Assembly: GCF_030704535.1 (NCBI RefSeq)
Contig: NC_081821.1
Span: forward strand, 821,001-885,000
DNA from: Vitis vinifera
Taxonomy: Eukaryota > Streptophyta > Magnoliopsida > Vitales > Vitaceae
Direction: 5' to 3'
DNA length: 64,000 nucleotides
Position numbers and translations under genes: made by a program. The first letter of the stretch is position 1, and each line of letters starts with the position of its first letter. The notes beneath the pieces are model-generated. The model was given only the letters and a program-made list of their open reading frames with translations, searched no databases and was not told the DNA's origin. Below are positions 38,111 to 53,168 of this stretch, piece by piece.

Positions 38111-38499
38111 CGAAGTTTGAACTTGCTCACATTGTTCATTTCTTGGATGATACATTTAGTTTTCATACAAAGACTGGTACTTTAGTTTCTGATCATCATG
38201 CACATTTTTTTTCCTTCTACAACCACTCCTACTCTTTTAAAGATTGTGAATCCTCCTTCCTCATATTCTTTCCAACGTCTTCATAAGTCTACTCAATTAC
38301 TAGATTTTGTTTATTCCTCTTATTCATATTCTTTTACATCATTTTTAGCTTCTATTCATAATTTTTTTGAGCCTCTATCATATAGAAAAACAATTCTTAA
38401 TCCACTTTGGCAGCACACTATAACTGAGAAACTTTCCGTTTTGCATAAGATTGATACTTGAGATTTGGTACCTTTACCACTTGGTAAGAGTGTCATTGG

Positions 38500-39330
38500 T
38501 GCTTGATAGGTTTATAGAATCAAAACTAAGTTTGATGCTTAGATTGAGCGGTACAAAGCTTAATTAGTTGCTAAGGGGTTTTCTCAATAGTATGATATCG
38601 ACTATGATGAGACGTTTGCTCTTGTTACAAAGATGACTATTGTTCATACTCTTAATGTAGTTGATTCCGTTTTTCAATGGCATATATCTCAGTTTGATAT
38701 TAAAAATGTCTTCTTAAATGGTGATATTCAAGAAGAGGTCTACATGGTCCCTCTTTCTAGTGTTTCTCATAACCTTGGAGAAGTTTGCAAGCTTAAGAAA
38801 AACTTCATATGATTTCAAACAGACACTTTATACTTGGTTTGCAAAGTTCTTTGATGTGCTTACTTCTCTTAGCTTTCACTCTAGTGATCACGATCTTGCA
38901 CTTTTTCTAAAGTGCACCTTTGTTGGTCGTATTCTTATTTCTCTATATGTTGATGATATGATTATTATAAGTCATGATGTTGATAAAATTGTAGTATTGA
39001 AATCCAATTTGACTTTTCATTATGAAATGAAGGATTTGGGTGCTCTATGATACTTTTTGTGTATTGAGGTAACCTCCTCTCTGAAAGGTTATCTTCTTTC
39101 ACAATCCAAGTACACAATTGATATTCTCGATCAAGCTCACCTTATTGATACTAAGACTGTTGATACTTCTTTTAAGGCTAATGTTTGTTATTCTTCTTTT
39201 GATGGTAACCTCTTGTCAAACCCTACTTTATATTGTATTATTGTTGGTAGTTTGGTTTATCTCACCATTATACGTCTAGACATTGCTTATGTTGTTCACA
39301 TAGTTAGTTTGTTGCTTCTCCTACTATAGT
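38500..39330 (+). pseudogene. Copia reverse transcriptase relic
   Basis: Contains FDIKNVFLNGDIQEEVYM, the catalytic YVDDM (38946-38960), MKDLGAL, and [12 protein letters not shown]. These are RVT_2 motifs in the right order, separated by stops and frameshifts. Confidence 0.85.
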
Positions 39331-39399
39331 TAATTGGGTTATTGTTTTTCGTATTTTCTAGTATCTTTAAGGCTCTATATTTCAGAGTGTTTTATTTCC

Positions 39400-39720
39400 A
39401 TCAACTTCCTCTTTAGAGTTGCATACCTATTCCAATGCTGATTGGGCCAGTGATTGATTACAAGTTTACAACTAGATTTTGTACATATTTTTTTTTTTGA
39501 AGATTCTCTTATTTATTTGAAGAGCAAGAAACGAACTATTGTTTCTTGATCTTCCACAAAAGCTGAATGTCATGCCATGATGTCTACCACCAGTGAGAGA
39601 GTTTGGTTATGTTAGTTGTTGATACGAGTGTTTATCTTTTTTGTCCCACTCCAATGTATTGTGATACGAAGAGTGTTATTCGCATCGCCTTTAACATGAT
39701 ACTCTCACTTTGCCTTTTAT
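39400..39720 (+). pseudogene. Copia RNase H relic
   Basis: Fragments such as ADWAS and SSTKAECHAMM correspond to the Copia RNase H end. The segment leads to the purine tract and the 3' LTR. Confidence 0.7.
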
Positions 39721-39838
39721 TCCTTCTTCCCCACAAATGGCGGATTTGTTTACCAAGTCACACTCGCTTCCTCGTTTTCGATATTTGGTTGGCAAACTTT
39801 CAATACTTCTTGCAACTGCATTGTGAGTTTATGGGGAA

Positions 39839-40044
39839 TGTTAGAGTTATTTATTTATTTAGTTATTATTTCTCTATTTATTTAGTTATTATATTAGAAT
39901 TATTATTATTATTTTTTGGAGCAAAGGTAAATTAGTCTTTATATTTTTTTTTATTATATCTATTTAATCAATTTTTTAAGTGAGCATCCATAATAAGAAA
40001 CTCTAGTTTTTTCTTTTCTCTTTAAATCTTTTTTGAATTTCACA
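39839..40044 (+). repeat. 3' LTR of the Copia element
   Basis: 206 bases, TG...CA ended, preceded by a GGGGAA purine tract and followed by the ATTAA target duplication. Confidence 0.9.
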
Positions 40045-40438
40045 ATTAACATTTTGAATTTAAAGATTTTTCTTCCATGCTTTCTTTCATTTAAATTTAA
40101 AACTTTTTAAACCAAATCTAGCTAAAATGATATTGCCCATCAAGCTAATTCCTTACCGGAATCAGGTGTTCCTCATCAAGCCAATTACCAAACGTCTCTA
40201 GCCGTCCAATGCTTAGAAAATAGATGGTGTACGAAACCACCGTGGACCAACATCCACCCCACCCAGATGCTCCCCTATCACCTTTTATGCCCACTAGCTT
40301 TTATATTCAATGATATTCACACTGAAAATCCTCTGTCAGTGGAAAAGAAAGAGAGGCAAAGTGAAGGCACGAAATTCAGAGATTCTGGTGTAGAACAGAT
40401 TGAACAAGCGGAAAATTAGGGTTTTTTGGGGGTTGACG

Positions 40439-43563
<3,125 letters not shown>

Positions 43564-45350
43564 GGCATCAGCACCTATGCTATTGTCTTACTCAAAGCTT
43601 ATGTTCCACCATGAGCGGTTAAAAATTACAGAAGGATACAAACGGTTTATAATATAAGCTTTATTTATCTGTTATTATCCATTAAAACCTTCTGTTTAGT
43701 TGTTTTTTCCCCTTGCAGATGTTACCTACTCACCCCTTGTGGGCATAGCTAAATTATCGTCTGATTTTACTGCATCCATGTCAATGTAACCTGATTGACT
43801 ACCAACTTCTGCTATGAAAATAGAGCTAGTGGAACTAATTGTGAATGGGAAGTTGAAAATTTTCAACTCACATATCCAGTATCTTTCTTTTCACCTCAGC
43901 TACTGGTTTTCATAATAAGGTAGAAACTACAAAGATAGGGTTGGGGAAAATTCGGAAGGTTCTGTTTAGGAAAGGAAATGCAAAATGGCCTGCTGGATGA
44001 AATGATCTTGCTTGTATTTGTTGATGCTGGGTTCCCCATTCTCTCCTTGGAATGATCTGGGGTTGGGTTGGGTGGATTTGGGGCCATTCTCTAGGTTGTG
44101 GGCGGTGGGTGAGGTTGAGCTTTAGTAGAAGCATTCGTTCATTGTAAATTTTGTATTGGCATTGACAAGACCCACGGATGATTCTGAGCTCTTCTCACTA
44201 AAAACTTTGTATTGGCACTGACAGGACCCGGAATGATTCTGCAACCCTTCAACTCTTTTGCTCTTTGCCCTGGACCCATGAAGGATATCGCAGTTTTTCT
44301 AGTCAAGTGTAAGCAATGTCATTGTAAAGTGAATTCTTGTAAGAGAACTGGTTCCTCTTGTGGGTGACATTGGATTTGGCTGTAGATGGACAATATCTTT
44401 GGTAATTTCATTTCTCTTGGGGATATATTTCATTAATTCCCATAAGATCTCATGAACTTGCTGCTTAACATAGACTCAATGTGATTAAGGCATGGCCATT
44501 ACTTGAGGAATTTAAAAAGACTTTGAAACAGTCATGTGTTTTCTGGTGAAACTTTTTTCAGTGTTGTGCTCCTAGCCAAGCTTCCATTTTAGTATAAGAG
44601 CTTGGAGTTGCTCAATTGAAATTGTACTGAATTGATGAAATTGGCCTGCTGGTGAAAAAGTGGCTTGAATGTTCCGAAGATCATTAATTGAATGTTTAGC
44701 TTACCAATTAATTGCCAAAGTAGCAACATTAATTCTTTATTTGTGGACTGCAATTGGAGCTCTTAATCTAAATGGAATTGTTGGGGGCGCAGCAGTGCTG
44801 ACTTGCCTGAAACATGGTTTTTGGAAATAGGCTTGGGAATGGTTATGATGTTGAATGCAATAAAAGGTATGATTTGATCTGACAAGTGGTGTTAAGAGCT
44901 CTGTGGCCAAACTTGATGCAACAAATTGATTGCCATTTACCAAATACACTCTTATGGCATTGTTCAAAATAAAAATAAAAACCCTTGTGACACTGCATCT
45001 CCATTCATTGAGCCCTCAAGTTAGGAATATTCTCGAGTATGGGTGCAGCAGTCGCAAAAATCCCAAATCTCTGCCCATGTTTTTGACCTTCAGTTGCTAT
45101 TTTTTCACCGACAAATTTGAACACAAAAATCCATCTTTATTATCACATTGATTGGTGCCTTGCCTTCAGCCACATACAACCCATCTAATACTGACTCCTC
45201 GTTTCTTATTCTTCTTCTACTGAAGACGACTCCTACCATCCCAAAATTAACTAAATTTTCATATTCAAGCCAATATATATATATACATACATATGCATCA
45301 TACACTGGTAGTAGATGGTACATACCATTAAACTTGAGAAGTCTTTTCTA
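43564..45350. other. 3' side of the UBC27-type gene and intergenic DNA
   Basis: The 3' UTR runs into the first few hundred bases. I see no further gene; the longest frames (73-76 codons) have no recognisable features. Confidence 0.5.
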
Positions 45351-45358
45351 AAGAAAAA

Positions 45359-45499
45359 TCAACGGCACTGACAAACAACGACCGTCCTTCTGGGATAGGG
45401 TGGACAGAGCATCATCAACAACATAGCCAAAACCAAAGCCAGCACCAGCCCCCAAAGCATTGAAGAGTTGTCTTCTGAGTCTGAGCAGCAGATCCCCAT
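45359..45499 (-). CDS. Candidate 46-aa membrane microprotein
   Basis: An unspliced frame on the minus strand encodes 46 residues. It starts MGICCSDSEDNSS, so Gly2 could be myristoylated and the adjacent cysteines palmitoylated. A single hydrophobic segment follows (LWGLVLALVLAMLLMMLC, residues 15-32), then a basic, Cys-containing tail PPYPRRTVVVCQCR. The layout reads as a coherent single-pass membrane peptide rather than random sequence. The leader before the ATG is CT-rich (TCTTCTTCTTTTTCTTCTTC), typical of a plant 5' UTR. I do not recognise a named family. It could still be a chance frame; conservation would decide. Confidence 0.5.
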   Translation of the reverse strand: MGICCSDSEDNSSMLWGLVLALVLAMLLMMLCPPYPRRTVVVCQCR

Positions 45500-45540
45500 T
45501 TTCCCTTGTGATGAAGATGAAGAAGAAAAAGAAGAAGAGG

Positions 45541-45560
45541 AATGAATGAATGAATGAATG
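45541..45560. repeat. AATG short tandem repeat
   Basis: Five adjoining AATG/GAAT units in the leader side of the microprotein candidate. Confidence 0.8.
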
Positions 45561-45599
45561 GGCTGAAAGTAGTGGGTGAGAATTTAGAAGAAAGGTTGA

Positions 45600-48500
45600 G
45601 GTTATGAGAAGGCTATGAAAGTAGTGGAGGTCTATCCACCGAAAGTGGGAGGAGATGAAACGTCTCTTTCATGAGTTAGGGAGTGTTGGCTTTGTTGTGC
45701 TCCTTTTGGGCCCTTTTTGACAGCAACTGGTGCGTGTGTTGGATCCAAAGAATTGTGTGAACCATTGCGCTCTCATTCTTTCATTGGAAGAATCTCACAA
45801 AATAATTTCATTGGTGTCATTTATCCCTTTGGAAAAAATCCCCCAAAATAACTTCATTGAGGTGTCAAACATGGCATATGCATTTGACAGGTGGGAGTAG
45901 GAAATCATTACATTTGGATTACTTATTATTACGAGAATGTGCATAAAATATAGTTTTCATAAAACCTAAAAATTACCCATTTAAGTTAGATTTGATTGGA
46001 TATATCATATGATAAGATAAAAAAAAAAAAGAATATTATAAATAATAATAATATTTTAAAAAAAAATTATATTAATTATTTTTAAAAATAAAGTTTTTAG
46101 ACAAAATTAACCAAATAAATATAAAAAATTCTTATTGAACTTAATTACGAGCTTTCACCTTTTGTAAAATGGATCTAATCAATCTCTGCAACCTTTTTTT
46201 CAATAATGTAAAATTTCACCAAAACCTTTTTCTTGATGATGTAAGATTTAACTGAGTGATATAATCTTCCAAAATACCAAACTCTATAATGCTATATTTG
46301 ATTCTCATAAAATTATTATTTTTTCTTTTCTTTGGACTTTCCAAAATCAAACGTAACCTAACCCTGGCTGAAAATAAGTTTTTTTTTTTTTTTTTGGTAG
46401 ATTCTTTGACATACATATGACCAAATCTTGTGACAGATATGATAATTAACCAGTCGACCAAGTAATCAAATTGCGGGCTGTTTGGTATTCCATAGAAAGT
46501 CTATGAGAATGAGACCCCGCTAACCTACAAATATATATATTTTTTTCCTTTTCAACATTCGACCTTTCTACATGTAAGAATTGATGAACGTAAGTCTCTA
46601 GCTAACATTGACAAAAGAAGACTGTCATCATGCTGAAAACAACTTCAATCTGTCCACTCTTTTACTTTTTCTTCAACAATTTGCTTATTTATTTATTTAT
46701 TGTATTTTATTGACATGGTCTAATAAGATAGTTGATTATTTTCTAAACACGTGAAAGAATTTCATTCAATCTTATTTTTTTTGGTACAATAAGTCAAATA
46801 TTGGACATCCCAATATGAAGACTTTTACATGGTTTTATTTAAAAAATGTATTTGAATTGTTAATAAGCCCAATCCATAACCTCCTCACCAACCTACAATT
46901 TTTCTATTTTATATTAATTAGTAATATAAGGAAAATAATGAGCCTAAAAATTTTATGAGTATTTTATTATATTTGTTAAATTAAAAATATGTATGACCAT
47001 AATTTTTAAAAATATTTTTAATATTTAAAAAATAAAAATATTTTAAATATTTAAAAAAAATTTCAGAATCAAATGCATTTTAATATGAATTGATCGAAAA
47101 TTTTAAGCTCACAGAAATTATCACAATAATCATTTGATGAAAAAAAAAAAAAAAAAGAGGGTTGAAAAATGAAAGCAAAGGACAAATGGCAAGGTTTGAT
47201 GAGGAGTAATGGAGGGTTGTGAGTTTCTCAATCCATGAAAGGTGTGTCTGGCTAGCAATTTTCCAGCAGGAAAGAGACAAGCATTTAGTGAAGAAGAGAT
47301 GGTCAGAGCATTGAGTAATGGGCAATTAATACATGTTGATGGGGTTCCAGACTCATCAATTCAAACATACCCATTTGTAGTCCTTGGAGTTTGACTTTCA
47401 TCTTCTCTCCCCCATCTCAAAAATCTAAACCCACATTCCAATTTCTATTTTTATTTTTTGATTGAAAATTATATTTAAAAAATAAGAGTAATTATAATAT
47501 TTTTAAAATATTTAATTTATATATATGTATATATTTCAAATATTTTATTAAAATAAATATAATAATCACAAATTTATAAAAACAACCTTTTCCATATTTG
47601 AATAATAATCCATTTTTGATATAAAAATAACCCTTTTTAATATAAATATTTTCTAATGTTTAAATTATTTTCATGTAAGTTTTTAAAAAAACACGTTAAT
47701 TTTATAAGAAATGATGAAAATATTTTTTTTTGGGTAAAAAATGGATCAACGGTTGAAATATATGAAATGTTAGATTTACAAATTTACGATTATTTCATCA
47801 TTGCATATCGTTTTTAAAATTCAAATAATAGGGTTATTATCTATTACAAAATATTTATTTTTAATTAATGATAGACTCTAATACAATATTTATTATGAAT
47901 ATATGAGTCTCCATAACCCTAATATATTGGTCTTCACAATCTTAAAAAAAATGCATTTTTAAATTGGAATATTTCAATGCCATCTTTGACTACCGTATAA
48001 ATATTATTTACCATGAATCTATTGATTTTCACAACTTTAATATACATATAAACATTGAGAAAATACCCCCCAAGCAATATATCAGATGTACCATACCCTT
48101 ATTTTAATCAAACATAATCTCATTTTCCTTTTAATAATTTCTCTCTACTCTTATGTTATACTATTTCTAATAAAATAAAAAAAATTCTCATGGGACTACT
48201 TATTTAACATAATCAAAAAAAGAAAAAAAAAAAAAAAGAAGAGACAAGTATGAACAATGATTTATCTTACATCTTAAAGTCTACTTTCACCAACAATCTC
48301 TTTGTATAATAATGACAACAATGATTTATCAATACTTAAACTATTAACAGTACAACAAACTCATTTGGAAGCTTTAGACTTTAAACCCCTTTTATTATTA
48401 TTTTGATATCTTGACATAGATATTATTATATGATAACAATTCATATCAATAAATGGTATTATTATAATGTCAATAGATTAGTCTAATGGCATGTATCTAG

Positions 48501-48930
48501 AATCCATCATATATGGTTGGGCAATTATATCAAATCTTAAAACTCACAACATTATTTACTCCAAAATCGCATTAAAATAGTCTAAGCTTTGAATATAAAT
48601 TATTTTTTGTTTTCGTATCTTCTCTATTTGGTATACTTCCTAACTTTTTTTATCATTGATTGTAATCAATGAAATTCTCACACCATTCATCACAAAAGAG
48701 TTGCATATGTCATATTAAGGAGTATGATATGCATATAAGGGAAATGCAAATTGCAAATAAGAGAGGAGAACTCGAGACCTCAAAGCTTGGTTTGGTAGGA
48801 AAATTTGCATTTTTCCTATTTATTTATTGAATATGAATCCAAATTCTATATATCTCTTCATGTGCGATTGTGCGAATATGGGTGTCGCATGTGAAGGATC
48901 GGGGTTTTAAGAAACATGATATACATATCA
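45600..48930. other. AT-rich gene-poor region
   Basis: No gene or delimited element is seen. The part near 47600-47790 belongs to the dispersed AT-rich repeat also found near 28.7 and 29.6 kb. Confidence 0.5.
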
Positions 48931-48933
48931 AAT

Positions 48934-48944
48934 TCATATCACAT

Positions 48945-49004
<60 letters not shown>

Positions 49005-49015
49005 ATGTGATATGA
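48934..49015. repeat. 82-bp perfect palindrome with (AT)26 centre
   Basis: TCATATCACATCAAT at 48934-48948 and its exact complement ATTGATGTGATATGA at 49001-49015 surround 52 bases of alternating AT. The whole is its own reverse complement and can extrude as a hairpin or cruciform. Confidence 0.95.
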
Positions 49016-49060
49016 GTTTTTCTTGTATCCTATAATAATTAAGAGTTAATTTCAGTCAGT

Positions 49061-49213
49061 GTTGGGACATCATTTGTTTTGAGTATATTTGGCTCTGTGG
49101 GATGCTCGGCACTAGGTGCACACGTTTCCCCACAAAGTGGCCTCCCTAGGATTCGAACTCGAGACCTTAAGGTCTTTTGGTTTGCCCTCCTGGTACCATC
49201 TGGGCTATCAACC
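49061..49213 (-). mobile_element. tRNA-type SINE, copy A
   Basis: On the minus strand the segment begins GGTTGATAGCCCAGATGG (A-box-like) and continues to GAGTTCGAATCC (B box), the layout of a tRNA-derived plant SINE. It ends GATGTCCCAAC. The first 137 bases (49061-49197) recur at 49365-49501 with about five differences. Confidence 0.7.
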
Positions 49214-49350
49214 ACAAAGACTAAAGTCTTGAATTTGAATCCTGGGGACGTCACCCTCAAGGGCTAAATAAACAAATGGCCCCATAAGACTCTGCGTGCG
49301 GGCAAACGTGAGGTCTCCGGACCCGAGCATCCCACAGACCAGAGCAAAAA
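49214..49350 (+). mobile_element. SINE-like segment in opposite orientation
   Basis: The plus strand carries TTGAATTTGAATCCTGGGG, a B-box-like motif in the same setting as copy A, and later CCGAGCATCCCACAGA, which also occurs in copy A's minus strand. It is a more diverged relative placed head to head with copy A. Borders are approximate. Confidence 0.5.
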
Positions 49351-49364
49351 AGGCCGATGTTTAT

Positions 49365-49501
49365 GTTGGGATGTCATTTGTTTTGAGTATATTTGGCTCT
49401 GTGGGATGCTCGACACTAGGTGCACACGTTTCCCTACAAAGTGGCCTCCCCAGGATTCGAACTCGAGACCTTAAGGTCTTTTGGTTTGCCCTCCTGGTAC
49501 C
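49365..49501 (-). mobile_element. tRNA-type SINE, copy B (A box missing)
   Basis: Same orientation and same 137-base core as copy A, offset by 304 bases. It stops at GGTACC, so the A-box end present in copy A is absent here; it is 5' truncated or was made by local duplication. Confidence 0.7.
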
Positions 49502-49509
49502 CCAATAGT

Positions 49510-52500
49510 CAGTTCTTTGAAGTTTTGTATAAATACATTTAATTATTATTGATTTTACATTTAGCCCGTTAATATTTATATTTTTTAATTTCAGGTATGA
49601 ATGAAAATATAATCCATCCCAATAAAAAAATATTTAACAGTGGGCAAAACAAAATTGAATCTATCTCTCCAGTAATTTACCTTTACTTAAATATTGAAGT
49701 TGAGTCTTGGAATCACTTATTAGAGCCCACTATTAAAAGGGTTTACGCCATTATTTTAATGATGGTTTTTGGGACTTAAAAGATGTGATGATGAATGTAA
49801 CTTTAATTAATCCATCTCTTGGCATTAAATAATAAATATGTCACTACTTTGACACCCATCTAACTATCAAAATTGTTATGTCTCTCATTATTCCTTGAAA
49901 GCATCTTAACTACTTGCTTTAAGTTTTAATTTTTATGTGAGTCAAATTACAAAACACATTCAATGAAAATTCCTCTAATTTATTGTACAAAGCATGCCCA
50001 AAGACCCACTTCCTAAATTAATTTCTAGGAGGATAGATCTATAATTTTTGTGTTGAAAAATATCTTATTTTAAATGCCTTAATGATCATGAAAACGAAAA
50101 TTTGTTTGAAAATGGAATATCAAACTTGACTTGGTAATTCATTTGACTAGGTGGGGGGATTTACACCTTGGGGGTCTTCCTTTAGAATTATTATTCCCTA
50201 TGGTGCAACAATAGAAAGCTCCACTCCTATAAAGTTACCAATCAGCTCTTCCATGTTGACCCCATGCATTTGACTTTGCTCCTTCTAATTTACTCCTAAA
50301 AGTTACTTTTTATGAGAAAGCAAAATAAAGTGGAAAAAAAAATAAAAATAGAGTGGACAATTTTCAAATTTAGAAGTTGTTTTTGTAACTTTTTATGGAA
50401 CTTCTTTATTTTGTAGGCAAAAAAGTACGATTTTTAAAGTAGTATCAATCATGAAGCCAAGAAAAGAGAAGAGATCATCATATAGAACTAAAAAATAATT
50501 TTCAATATTATTAAAAAACTGCCTACTCATCATAACTAATAATTTCTTTATCTAAGTTATATTTTTTTTATATTTTTATTTAATAATTCTAACTTGAGTA
50601 CATAAAATAAATTAAGATTGATGGAGGAGTATAAAATCAGATAACCTTCACCTCGAGTGCTTAGAAATCTCTCTTTCTAACAAACAAAATCATCTAACTT
50701 GTCAACTGAAGTAGGAAGAAATAAAATATATTCGATAAAAAACTAAACTTAAAAGAATTATAATAAAGAAAAAGCCTAGAAAAAGTAAAAAATCATTGTG
50801 TCAAATAATGGTTTGAAATTTATGATAAATTGTAATCCGAATAAAAATTCTTATTTTTAGTAGAAGTAAAAGGTTTTTTTTTGCATCTTCAAGTGATATT
50901 AAAAATTTGGTAAATATCATGTTGATACCTTAGCATTCCCTAAAGAAAAATATAGAGTACAAAATGGAGTTGGTGTTCATAATTTAAGATTGAATATGTG
51001 ACTCAATAATGGAAGAGGGTGAGAATTAAATAGGTTTGGTCATGGTGGGTAGAATGGGCTTCAATTCCTTTCTACACTATTATAATTCTGCAATTGATTT
51101 CACCTTCTCAATGACGTTGTCCTCTTGCTTCTGCTGCAAGTCTTTCTAGGGTTTATTCACTACCAAAAAGTCTTAACTTTCTTATTTTTTTATTTTTTTT
51201 ATTTTTCCAATTTCAATAAAAAACTTTCATTTGATTAAAAAATATATAACATAAAAATCAAGAAATATTACTTCTCTTAGAAATTGTATTTTAATTTATA
51301 AAAAGTACATTCTATTCCTTTTGAAAATAACTTTCAAACTTAAAATAAAATAATTCCTAAAAATATTCCCAAATTCCCCTGGGGGTTTGAAAATTAGAAA
51401 ATTCAAAATTTGGGTTTCAATTCAAAGCCATCCAGAGCATAAGTCAAAAGGATTAAGGAGAGACTTTCAATTCCATGCCTATTTTGAAACTTAATTTTCT
51501 AGGCTGCCAAACACCTGGATAGCAATCCACCTTGGAATAAGTCTTCAAGGCTGCTTGCAATACCCCAGAAAACTACATTTTTGAGGAATTTTTAATGTCT
51601 TTTTGTAGGTTTCTTGACCTGAATTTTTGGCCCAAATAAATGATAATAAGAATTCTGATTTCCTAATTGAACCTGCTTGTCCCCTCATCTGTTGACTGCC
51701 ACTATTAGGGAAATGCCGTACTCAACATATAATAATGACTAAATTTGTATTGAATGATGATATAAAATATGAGTAAATTTGTATTATAAAATAATAATAA
51801 TTAAAAAAAATGAAATCCTATGTAAAGAAATAAGACTTAAATACAAAATAATCAGATTTTAATTTGTTTTCTTATTATAAATATAATTTTTATTTGAAGA
51901 ATTAACTGTTTTTTTTTTAAATTTTTTATTGTCGGAAAATTTAAGAGAAAATGTAGGGGAAATAAAATAGAGAGAGAAAATTAATAAAAATAAAAAATAG
52001 ATTTCAAGTTAATATATTTTTTTTATTTTCTAATTTAAATTCCTTTACTTATTTTAATAAATTATATAAAGATTAAATAATTTGAAATTGTATAATTATT
52101 TTTTAGCTAATTTTGATTATATTTGATTTATTTATTTATTTTTTATAATATAATAAAATATGAAAAAAATCATTTTTTTAGTATTTTTTGACAACAAAAA
52201 AATAACCTTAATAGAGGAAATAAATATTTTTTATAATTTTTTTTTTATTATGTTATGTTTTTTTTTTCTTTCTTTTGACATAAGTTGGTATCTCTCCCAC
52301 TTTCTCTTGCCTTTTTTTTTTTTTAAAAAAAAAACTAATATAGACATTTATTTTAATGTTCTTGAAAATGATTTTATGATTTGAAACAAGTTTATACTTA
52401 TAAGTATGTTTGGAAGTGTTTAACAAATTTTTTTTTATTGAAAATAATGTTTTGAGAATAAAATTAAATTGGATAAAACTGTTTTCTATTTAAGTTTTTA

Positions 52501-52840
52501 GTTAGATTTTTTTTTCTAAAATAATTGATAGTTAATTAAGAATTAATTTTAAAAACTATTTTTTTTATAATTATATAGATTATGCCAATAAAAAGCTGTT
52601 GATCTTATATAAATACTTTTTAAAAAATAAAAATAAAAAATAAAAAAATAAAATATAAATATAATATTTATTGTAGTTGGATTTCCTTCCAAATAGATAA
52701 AGATGAAAAAGTTAGATTAGATGGCCAGAAGATTTTGTTATGAAAAAGGTTATTTTTTCGCTTTGACTTTAATGAACCCGACAAGTAAAAAATTCCAAGG
52801 TCCGTGGTAGTTCGGTAATTACCTCAGAAAATGAAGGCTG
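49510..52840. other. AT-rich gene-poor region
   Basis: No gene recognised. Homopolymer runs are frequent from 51.9 to 52.7 kb. The last 200 bases lead into the kinase promoter. Confidence 0.5.
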
Positions 52841-52957
52841 ATTGCGTGGAAGCAGTGGCATTGAAGTGAGACTAAGTGGCCTTACTCCTCAATCCACGCA
52901 GAGAAACGAAGCTCGCCTTTCTCTTCGAAAAGACCTAACTGCCCCTCTTCTTCGGCC

Positions 52958-52963
52958 TATAAA
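52958..52963 (+). promoter_or_regulatory. TATA box and adjacent site-II-like element of the kinase gene
   Basis: TATAAA lies 211 bases before the kinase ATG, followed by GGGCCCA at 52976-52982, a motif common in promoters of growth-related plant genes. Start of transcription is inferred near 52990. Confidence 0.5.
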
Positions 52964-53060
52964 CCCGCTCTTTTCGGGCCCATTTACGTCACCGGTGAAC
53001 CTCCGTCTGTTGCCGGAGCTCTCCGTGCTCCGACTATTCCCGTGGCTGCAATCTCTGAGT

Positions 53061-53165
53061 ATGAGAATTTAGTGGAAGGTGAGGTGAGTGGTGTTCCGGC
53101 GATTTGACTCTGGTTTGTTGGCGTCGATGCCGCGGAGGCATAGAGGGGGGAGAGTTTGGGACTGA
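53061..53165 (+). promoter_or_regulatory. Two upstream ORFs in the kinase leader
   Basis: If transcription starts near 52990, the leader has a 3-codon uORF (53061-53072) and a 12-codon uORF (53127-53165) whose stop ends three bases before the main ATG at 53169. They could limit translation of the kinase. Confidence 0.55.
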
Positions 53166-53168
53166 GGA

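Larger units (their letters stand above)
30182..40044 (+). mobile_element. Degenerate full-length Copia LTR retrotransposon with nested insertions
   Basis: Direct LTRs flank the element (30182-30389 and 39839-40044), both starting TGTTAGAG and ending TTTCACA. The target-site duplication ATTAA is exact at 30177-30181 and 40045-40049. A primer-binding site follows the 5' LTR and a GGGGAA purine tract precedes the 3' LTR. Inside, in order, are gag, GAG-pre/integrase, reverse transcriptase (YVDDM) and RNase H relics, the Copia order. Removing the 5068-base insertion at 32629-37696 and its duplicated 5 bases leaves about 4.8 kb, a normal Copia length. Every coding segment has stops or frameshifts and the LTRs have diverged at many sites, so it is old and dead. 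Confidence 0.92.
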
